The notes under the pieces were generated by a model, which made no database searches, was not told the origin of the DNA, and saw only the letters and a program-made list of their open reading frames with translations. From contig JAGQRA010000693.1 in the NCBI GenBank assembly GCA_020425885.1, positions 1-12,075 on the forward strand: a stretch of DNA of 12,075 nt. Direction: 5' to 3'. Positions 7,550-12,075 of the stretch are shown here, one piece after another (within the stretch, counting starts at the first letter, position 1; every line of letters begins with the position of its first letter). Origin of the DNA: Planctomycetota bacterium (GTDB lineage: Bacteria; Planctomycetota; UBA1135; UBA2386). The position numbers were made by a program, and so were the translations under genes.

Positions 7550-8176
7550 GTGGCGACCGCATTCGCCGGTCCGCTGTCGCGGTTCTACGCGGGCGATGGT
7601 GGCGACGTCGCGCGGCTGGCGGCCGGGGTCGAGGCCTGGCGGGCCGATCTGCGCGCCGCGGTGGGTGCCAAGGTCGCCGCCGAACTGGTGTGGGACGAAA
7701 GCCTCGAGGTGACCCACGCCGCCGACCTCGGCGTGTCGGGCTGGCTCGCACTGCGGCTGTTCGCGTTCCATGCCGAGCGAACGGATCTCGAGATGCCCGA
7801 TACCGTCCCGGCCCTGCTCGAGTTGGACTCGGAGTGGCGGGCGGCGCAGGACGCGAAGTTCCCGCGGACCCTCTACGGCCAGCTGCTCGCCTGCCGGTTG
7901 TGGCTGCCGGGTGAATTCCCGGTGACGATGCGAGTGCCGCTGCCGGACGGTGAGTCGGCCGAGGTCGGCAGCGTCGCCGTGCTCGCCGATCAGCTGCGCT
8001 GGCTCAATCAGCGTACGTTCGCGCAGGACGAGGATCGGATCGCGAGCTGGAGCGACCTGCCCGCTGCGGCCGGCGGTGAACTGCTCGACGCGGCTCGGCG
8101 CGGATTCGCCGGGCTGTGGGCGGCCGTTGTCTTCGCCCAGCGCGAGCGGGTCCCGATCGCCGTCCGCGAGTGCTGA
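7550..8176 (+). CDS. Hypothetical protein coupled to the S9 peptidase
   Basis: A 208-residue protein that I do not recognise. GTG 7550 follows the peptidase stop codon TAG (7547-7549) with no spacer, and an AAGGAG lies 9 nt upstream, so this start is well supported. There is no signal peptide or membrane helix. The sequence looks soluble and mainly helical, with many Trp, Leu, Ala and acidic residues: 'ELVWDESLEVTHAADLG', 'LALRLFAFHAER', 'RTLYGQLLACRLWLPG', 'VLADQLRWLNQRTF' and 'GLWAAVVFAQRERVP'. No catalytic motif is evident. Its stop faces the convergent minus-strand gene only 27 bp away. Tight coupling to a secreted peptidase suggests co-expression, but this protein appears cytoplasmic, so direct partnership is uncertain. 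Confidence 0.8.
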   Translation: MATAFAGPLSRFYAGDGGDVARLAAGVEAWRADLRAAVGAKVAAELVWDESLEVTHAADLGVSGWLALRLFAFHAERTDLEMPDTVPALLELDSEWRAAQDAKFPRTLYGQLLACRLWLPGEFPVTMRVPLPDGESAEVGSVAVLADQLRWLNQRTFAQDEDRIASWSDLPAAAGGELLDAARRGFAGLWAAVVFAQRERVPIAVREC

Positions 8177-8203
8177 GCGCCCGCTCGCCCGCTGCGCGTG
8201 CGT

Positions 8204-8611
8204 CTACGATGCTTCGGCGAGGCGAACGGCGCTGAAGCGGACCCCGTTCTTCGTCAGCGCCACCAACGGCAACCAATGCACGACCTCACCTTCGCGGTCG
8301 CGCGTCGAACTCGACGGCAGCCATTCGAGCGCGGCCGGCGCATCGCGCAGCAGCATGTCGACGACGAACTGGCGCGGGGCGACGCCGAGGAAGCCCCTGC
8401 CGGTGAGATCCTCGCCGGTCACCTGCGCCAACGCGTCGCGGAAGGTCGCGGCCTCACCGGCTTCGCCGTCGAGGATCAGGCCCACGACCTGGGTGCCGGG
8501 GGCCTCGCGCAGCATCTCGCGGGCGTTCTCGACCAGCACGCTGCGATGTTCGTCGAGCAACTCGAAGGACTGCAGCTGTTCCCCGAAGTCCTCGAACGGA
8601 TCGCCATCCAT
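8204..8611 (-). CDS. Hypothetical protein downstream of yebC
   Basis: A 135-residue protein read on the minus strand from ATG (CAT 8609-8611) to TAG (CTA 8204-8206). I do not recognise the family. It begins MDGDPFEDFGEQLQSFELLD and has an ordinary soluble, mixed alpha/beta composition ('TQVVGLILDG', 'FRDALAQVTGEDL', 'RQFVVDMLL', 'VVHWLPLVALTKNG'), with no signal peptide, membrane segment or clear active-site motif. This balanced composition favours it over the Arg-rich plus-strand frames across the same bases. No strong Shine-Dalgarno is seen. It lies 58 bp downstream of yebC in the same direction and is probably co-transcribed with it. It ends 27 bp from the convergent gene at 7550-8176. Confidence 0.65.
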   Translation of the reverse strand: MDGDPFEDFGEQLQSFELLDEHRSVLVENAREMLREAPGTQVVGLILDGEAGEAATFRDALAQVTGEDLTGRGFLGVAPRQFVVDMLLRDAPAALEWLPSSSTRDREGEVVHWLPLVALTKNGVRFSAVRLAEAS

Positions 8612-8633
8612 CAGGGCAAGAGACGGGATGGGC

Positions 8634-8652
8634 CGGCGGCTGTCAACCGCCG
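8634..8652 (-). other. GC-rich hairpin between yebC and the downstream gene
   Basis: CGGCGG (8634-8639) and CCGCCG (8647-8652) can pair around a 7-base loop, about 18 bases after the yebC stop when read on the minus strand. No U-run follows, so it is not a standard intrinsic terminator. It could pause transcription, protect the 3' end of the yebC message, or be chance. Confidence 0.3.
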
Positions 8653-8654
8653 TC

Positions 8655-8678
8655 GATCACTTCAGCCGATCACTTCAG
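8655..8678. repeat. Short direct repeat across the yebC stop codon
   Basis: GATCACTTCAG occurs at 8655-8665 and again at 8668-8678, separated by CC, giving a 13-bp period. The second copy contains the yebC stop codon (TCA 8670-8672) and its last Lys and Leu codons; the first copy is just downstream. This looks like a small tandem duplication of the gene's end. Confidence 0.7.
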
Positions 8679-9380
8679 TCCGGCGTAGACGCGGTGCACG
8701 TCATCGTGGTCGTCGATGCGCTCGAGGAACTCGCCGACCTCGTTCTGGGCGTCTTCGTCCAGCTCGACCGGGTCCTTGGCGACGTAGCCGAGCTCGGCGG
8801 TGGCCACGCTCCAGCCGTTCGCCCGCAGCGCGTCGGCGACGGTGTAGAGGTCGGGGATGTCGCAGAAGAAGCGACCGCCGCTCTGCTCCTCGGTCGCCGA
8901 TTCGAGGGGTTCGACGTTCTGCGCGCCGGCCTCGATCGCGGCCTCCTCGATGTCGACGCCGACCTCGTCGCGCAGCGCCTCGATGATGCCGCAATGATCG
9001 AACAGGAACATGACCTTGCTGCCGAACTGGCCGTCGCGCCACAGCGACTTGATGTCCGATCCGGTGCGATTGCGATTGTCGGTCATGCACTCGACGATCA
9101 ACGGCACGTTGTGCGGCGCCATGCCCTCGTAGGCGATCAACTCGTAGTTGGCGGCGTCGGCGCCGGTGCCGGAGCCCTTCTTGATCGCGCGCGCGATGAC
9201 GTCGTTGCTGACCGACTGCTTGCGCGCGGCCTCGACGGCGAGCGCGAGCCGCGGGTTCATGTCCGGATCCGGCGTTCCCATCTTGGTCGCGATGGTGATC
9301 TCACGGACGAGCTTGCTGGTGATCTTCGCCTTCTTGTTGGCGGTGATCTCTTTGTTCTTCTGCAGCCACTGGCGACCCAT
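8670..9380 (-). CDS. yebC: YebC/PmpR (TACO1) family protein
   Basis: A 236-residue protein, the normal length for YebC/TACO1. It starts MGRQWLQKNKEI rather than the classical MAGHSKWANIK, like the YeeN-type branch. It then has 'SKLVREITIATKMG', 'DPDMNPRLALAVEAARK', 'IARAIKKGSG', 'YEGMAP', the signature 'DNRNRT' (residues 101-106) and a C-terminus ending 'DDVHRVYAGLK'. The family was long annotated as DNA-binding transcriptional regulators; more recent work describes YebC/TACO1 as translation factors that help ribosomes through polyproline stretches. The ATG at 9378-9380 is chosen because homology begins there and GAGGA lies just upstream; an in-frame extension to 9545 is open but has no family similarity. 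It diverges from the POT transporter gene and probably leads the following 135-codon gene. Confidence 0.93.
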   Translation of the reverse strand: MGRQWLQKNKEITANKKAKITSKLVREITIATKMGTPDPDMNPRLALAVEAARKQSVSNDVIARAIKKGSGTGADAANYELIAYEGMAPHNVPLIVECMTDNRNRTGSDIKSLWRDGQFGSKVMFLFDHCGIIEALRDEVGVDIEEAAIEAGAQNVEPLESATEEQSGGRFFCDIPDLYTVADALRANGWSVATAELGYVAKDPVELDEDAQNEVGEFLERIDDHDDVHRVYAGLK

Positions 9381-9384
9381 GGAG

Positions 9385-9389
9385 TCCTC
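9385..9389 (-). promoter_or_regulatory. Shine-Dalgarno GAGGA for yebC
   Basis: On the minus strand GAGGA is followed by CTCC and the ATG at 9380. It decides between the conserved YebC start and upstream in-frame starts that would add up to 55 residues. Confidence 0.6.
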
Positions 9390-9596
9390 GTTGACGTTGG
9401 TCTGGGCGCAGGATCGCGCCTGATGGCAGGTGAGGCAAGTGCGAACCGGGGCCATCGGAAGCAGGGGCACACGGCTTGCTCGGCGGCGTGCACCTCGGGC
9501 CGTACGCCCTGCCGGCGGGACACTTCCATCCTTTGGGGGTGCCACGCCGTGCTGCCCTGGGTAGTTTCTCGATCCCCTCTCCCAGCCCGATTCGTC

Positions 9597-9601
9597 AGGA
9601 G
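9597..9601 (+). promoter_or_regulatory. Shine-Dalgarno AGGAG for the first POT gene
   Basis: AGGAG lies 8 nt before TTG 9610. It supports the rare TTG start over the internal ATG at 9628, which would be too far away (26 nt). Confidence 0.7.
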
Positions 9602-9609
9602 TCCAAGTC

Positions 9610-11073
9610 TTGAGCTACGACGCTGCCATGCCCGCCAGACAGGGCCACCCCTCCGGCCTCTACATGCTCTTCTTCGCCGAGATGTGGGAGCGTTTCTGCT
9701 TCTACGGCATGAGATCGCTGCTGACCCTCTACATGGTCAGCGAGGTCTTCAAGTACTCCGACGAGAAGGCTACGGGCGTCTACGGCAGCTACAACGCGCT
9801 GATCTACCTGACGCCGATCGCGGGCGGCATCGTCGCCGACCGCCTGCTCGGCTATCGCTGGGCGATCATCCTCGGCGGCCTGCTGATGGCGGTGGGGCAG
9901 TTCACGCTGGTCGTGCAGCAGGAGTTCTTCTTCTACGCCGGCATGGCGTTCATGGTCGTCGGCAACGGCATGTTCAAGCCGAACATCTCGACGCTCGTCG
10001 GCCGGTTGTACGAGCCGGGCGACCCGCGCCGGGACGCCGGCTTCACGATCTTCTACATCGGCATCAACGTCGGCGCGTTCCTGTCGACGCTGGTCTGCGG
10101 CTACTTCGCCAAGACCCAGGACTGGACCGTCGGCTTCGGCATCGCCGGCGCCGGCATGCTGTGCGGGCTGGTGACGTTCGGGCTGGGCAAGCACCGGCTC
10201 GAGGGTCACGGCGAGCCGCCGAAGCCCGAGGCGATCAAGGCCAACCTGACCAAGGTGCTGGTCGTCTCGCTGCTGCTGGTCCCCGGCGTCTACTTCCTCC
10301 TCAGCGAGGACAACGCCGTGAAGGCGCTGCTCATCGCGGCGGTCGTCATCGTGCTCGGCAGCCTGCTCGCGACCGCCTGGAAGGAGGAGAAGGTCATGCG
10401 TGAGCGCATGTTCGTGCTGATCGTCCTGTGGTTCTTCCACATGATGTTCTGGATGTTCTTCGAGCAGGCCGGCACCTCGCTGACGCTGTTCACGGCGCGC
10501 AACATCGACCTCGACATCGGCGGTTGGGAGTTCCCGGCGGCCTGGGGTCAGTTCTTCAACCCGCTCTTCATCCTGGTGTTCGGCACCGCCTTCACGATGC
10601 TGTGGGTGGCGCTCGGCAAGCGCGACCGCGACCCGTCGATCCCGACCAAGTTCGGCCTCGGCCTGATCCAGCTCGGCCTCGGCTTCGGCGTGCTCGTCTG
10701 GGCGGCCGCCGGCGTCAAGGATACCGGCCTGGTATCGATCATGGTGCTGGCGTTCTGCTACCTGCTGCACACCACCGGCGAGCTCTGCATCTCGCCGGTC
10801 GGCCTGTCGGCCGTGACCAAGCTGGCGCCGCCGCGCATGACCGGCATGGTCATGGGCGCCTGGTTCCTGTCGATCGCGGCCGCGCACAAGGTCGCGGCGA
10901 TGATCGCGGGTGAGACCGGCGCGGCGGGCAGCGAGGGCGCGACGCCGGTCGAGACCCTGCCGATCTACACGGGCGTCTTCTGGCAGATCACGCTGTTCGC
11001 CGTCGGCGCCGGCGTGCTCAGCATCCTGCTCGGCCCGCTGTTCCTGAAGCGCTGGCTGCACGGCGTCAAGTAG
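9610..11073 (+). CDS. Proton-dependent oligopeptide transporter (POT/PTR2 family MFS), first copy
   Basis: A 487-residue inner-membrane carrier of the POT/PTR2 family that imports di- and tripeptides with protons. TM1 carries the ExxER motif as Glu24-x-x-Glu27-Arg28 in 'AEMWERFCFYG'. Next come 'GGIVADRLLGYR' after TM2, 'GNGMFKPNIS' with Lys123 in TM4, and the PTR2 signature 'FYIGIN' from Phe148. Two extra helices (about 216-231 and 238-257), typical of bacterial POTs, lie between the halves. TM7 has 'FFEQAG' with Glu285, and TM10 'GELCISPVGLS' with Glu391. All charged residues linked to proton coupling and substrate binding in characterised POTs are therefore present. The length is normal and about 14 helices fit. 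The TTG start is supported by AGGAG 8 nt upstream. It diverges from yebC, ends in a strong terminator, and is followed by a paralogue. Confidence 0.93.
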   Translation: MSYDAAMPARQGHPSGLYMLFFAEMWERFCFYGMRSLLTLYMVSEVFKYSDEKATGVYGSYNALIYLTPIAGGIVADRLLGYRWAIILGGLLMAVGQFTLVVQQEFFFYAGMAFMVVGNGMFKPNISTLVGRLYEPGDPRRDAGFTIFYIGINVGAFLSTLVCGYFAKTQDWTVGFGIAGAGMLCGLVTFGLGKHRLEGHGEPPKPEAIKANLTKVLVVSLLLVPGVYFLLSEDNAVKALLIAAVVIVLGSLLATAWKEEKVMRERMFVLIVLWFFHMMFWMFFEQAGTSLTLFTARNIDLDIGGWEFPAAWGQFFNPLFILVFGTAFTMLWVALGKRDRDPSIPTKFGLGLIQLGLGFGVLVWAAAGVKDTGLVSIMVLAFCYLLHTTGELCISPVGLSAVTKLAPPRMTGMVMGAWFLSIAAAHKVAAMIAGETGAAGSEGATPVETLPIYTGVFWQITLFAVGAGVLSILLGPLFLKRWLHGVK

Positions 11074-11092
11074 CACCAACCCGGACCTGACC

Positions 11093-11124
11093 GACGGCCG
11101 TCGCCTGACGGCCGTTTTCGTTTC
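11093..11124 (+). terminator. Rho-independent terminator after the first POT gene
   Basis: A perfect 9-bp stem, ACGGCCGTC (11094-11102) with GACGGCCGT (11107-11115), closes a 4-base loop GCCT. It is followed by TTTCGTTTC. It lies 20 bases after the stop codon of the first POT gene and 36 bases before the ATG of the second, so the two paralogues probably have separate transcripts, or the second depends on read-through. Confidence 0.85.
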
Positions 11125-11159
11125 TCAGCGACCCTCACCGTCTCGTCGAACCCGCCGCC

Positions 11160-12075
11160 ATGTTCACCGACCATCCCAAGGGCCTGTTCCGCCTGTTCTT
11201 CATCGAGATGTGGGAGCGCCTCGCCTTCTACACGATGGTGGGCATCCTGCTGCTCTATGCCACCGACACCGAGAGCGGCGGCCTCGGCTGGAGCAAGGCG
11301 GTCGGCAACGAGATCTACGGTCTCTACCTCGCGTTCGTCTACTTCACGCCCTACCTCGGCGGTCTGATCGCCGATCGCTTCCTCGGCTACCGCCGATCGG
11401 TGTTGATCGGCGGTCTGCTGTTCGCGACCGGCTTCTTCCTGCTGACGACGGGGCAGAAATGGGCGTTCCCGACCGGGCTCGTGTTCCTGTGCTGCGGCAA
11501 CGGCCTGTTCAAGCCGAACATCTCGGCGATGGTCGGCAACCTCTACGAGAAGGGCGACCCCAAACGCGACGCCGGCTTCAACATCTTCTACATGGGCATC
11601 AACATCGGTGCCTTCGTCGCCAACTTCCTGGCGGCGATCATGCGCAATGCCTTCTGGTGGGAGATGGTGTTCCTGGCCGCCGGCATCGGCATGTTGATCT
11701 CGGTCGCGATCCTGCTGGCGAGCTGGAAGGTGCTCGACAAGGCCGACGTCGAGCCCGGCAACAAGCCCGGTGACACGCCGTTCGCCGAGATCATGCAGAA
11801 CATCCTCGGGCCGGCGCTGGTGCTCGGGATCCTCGGCTGGGCCGTCGCCAACTACCTGCTGCCGGCGGCCGCGACCAAGCTCGTGCGACCGTCCGACTTC
11901 GGCTTCCTGATCGGCGCGATCCCGATCCTGCTGTTCTTCGCACGGCTGTCGCACAAGGCGACCGATGACGAGAAGCCCGGCCTGCAGGCGCTGATGCCGA
12001 TCTACCTGGCCGGTGGCACCTTCTTCATGGTGCTGCACCTCAACGGCAGCGCGATGACGACGTGGGCCAACGAGA
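11160..12075 (+). CDS. Proton-dependent oligopeptide transporter (POT/PTR2 family MFS), second copy (3' partial)
   Basis: The frame opens at ATG 11160 and is still open at the window end (305 codons visible), so the C-terminal part is missing. It is clearly a POT/PTR2 carrier: Glu16-x-x-Glu19-Arg20 in 'IEMWERLAFY', 'GGLIADRFLGYRRS', 'GNGLFKPNIS' with Lys118, and 'FYMGIN' from Phe143. A pair of extra helices lies around 'LGPALVLGILGWAVANYLL' and 'FGFLIGAIPILLFFARL'. TM7 differs from the first copy: 'VLHLNGSAMTTWA' has His293 where the neighbour has Glu285, resembling the H-x-N-G variant found in some POTs. The linker between the halves is also longer, so the two are paralogues rather than a recent duplication. 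Peptide import is inferred from the family. The ATG is not preceded by a Shine-Dalgarno and lies 36 bases after a terminator; homology from residue 8 onwards supports the start. Confidence 0.9.
   Translation, partial: MFTDHPKGLFRLFFIEMWERLAFYTMVGILLLYATDTESGGLGWSKAVGNEIYGLYLAFVYFTPYLGGLIADRFLGYRRSVLIGGLLFATGFFLLTTGQKWAFPTGLVFLCCGNGLFKPNISAMVGNLYEKGDPKRDAGFNIFYMGINIGAFVANFLAAIMRNAFWWEMVFLAAGIGMLISVAILLASWKVLDKADVEPGNKPGDTPFAEIMQNILGPALVLGILGWAVANYLLPAAATKLVRPSDFGFLIGAIPILLFFARLSHKATDDEKPGLQALMPIYLAGGTFFMVLHLNGSAMTTWANE

Larger units (their letters stand above)
9381..9609. other. Divergent intergenic region between yebC and the POT transporter gene
   Basis: These 229 bases separate two outward-facing genes and must contain promoters in both directions. 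No pair of boxes close to TTGACA/TATAAT could be identified in either direction, which is common in GC-rich planctomycete DNA. Several short GC-rich self-complementary stretches lie around 9468-9516, but none is strong enough to call an RNA element. The minus-strand frame here is open and would encode a CxxCH stretch; this is treated as non-coding. Confidence 0.5.

Noticed and set aside
6032..7771. A 579-codon minus-strand frame opposite the S9 peptidase
   Set aside because: It is a GC-driven shadow. The plus strand encodes a complete catalytic triad, and the minus frame shows only Arg/Gln/His-rich sequence.
8634..8675. TTGACA on the minus strand inside the loop of the hairpin after yebC, as a possible promoter -35 box
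   Set aside because: No TATAAT-like box occurs about 17 bases further on the minus strand; the match is probably chance.
9381..9545. In-frame upstream extension of yebC encoding a CxxCH (CLTCHQ) haem-like motif
   Set aside because: YebC homology starts at MGRQW with a GAGGA site just upstream. The extension has no signal peptide or family similarity, so the CxxCH is most likely chance in an untranslated leader.
7950..10403. An 817-codon open frame on the plus strand spanning the yebC region
   Set aside because: It runs antisense to two better-supported minus-strand genes, has an Arg/Ser/Val-rich composition without domains, and overlaps the first POT gene. Such long frames are expected opposite GC-rich genes.
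9595..11079. A 494-codon minus-strand frame opposite the first POT gene
   Set aside because: Low-complexity, rich in Asp, Glu, Gln, His and Arg, a typical mirror of a membrane-protein gene in GC-rich DNA.
1..12075. Search for CRISPR arrays, tRNA/rRNA genes, insertion-sequence ends and phage or att sites
   Set aside because: No regularly spaced repeats, cloverleaf-like sequence, terminal inverted repeats or integrase genes were found. The Rpn-type gene is the only mobile-like element and has no recognisable ends.

Overview
This is a GC-rich window, probably about 65-70 % G+C, whose gene content points to a marine- or wastewater-type planctomycete (phylum Planctomycetota). The evidence is an ECF-like sigma factor C-terminus fused to a membrane segment and carboxypeptidase-regulatory-like repeats, a secreted right-handed beta-helix protein with a choice-of-anchor-Q-like motif and an extra C-terminal beta-sandwich-like domain, an Rpn/YhgA-type nuclease, and sparse use of Shine-Dalgarno sites. 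The phylum assignment is inference from gene style; no rRNA or other phylogenetic marker is present.

Layout. (1) Positions 1-2317 (+) hold the 3' part of a sigma-factor fusion protein: sigma region 4 HTH, one transmembrane helix, then about seven exported Ig-like/carboxypeptidase-regulatory-like domains. (2) Positions 2342-4240 (+), 24 bp downstream, encode a secreted parallel beta-helix protein. (3) Positions 4305-5271 (+) hold an Rpn-family PD-(D/E)XK nuclease gene broken by a frameshift near 4476. (4) Positions 5333-7549 (+) encode a secreted dipeptidyl-peptidase-IV-type S9 serine peptidase with a complete catalytic triad. It is followed without any gap by a small unknown gene (7550-8176). 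(5) On the minus strand lie a YebC/TACO1-family gene (9380-8670) and a downstream unknown gene (8611-8204). (6) Divergent from yebC are two tandem proton-dependent oligopeptide transporter (POT/PTR2) genes, 9610-11073 and 11160 to beyond the window end, separated by a clear intrinsic terminator.

How the genes may work together. The exported DPP-IV-like peptidase would release dipeptides outside the cytoplasmic membrane, and the two POT carriers would import di- and tripeptides with protons. This is a plausible peptide-scavenging neighbourhood, although the parts are separated by a minus-strand pair and need not be co-regulated. The sigma fusion looks like a membrane-tethered, possibly signal-responsive sigma factor. 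Its close spacing to the beta-helix gene suggests the two are co-transcribed. No tRNA, rRNA, CRISPR array, insertion sequence or att site was recognised. Except for the Rpn nuclease, the window looks like ordinary chromosomal sequence.
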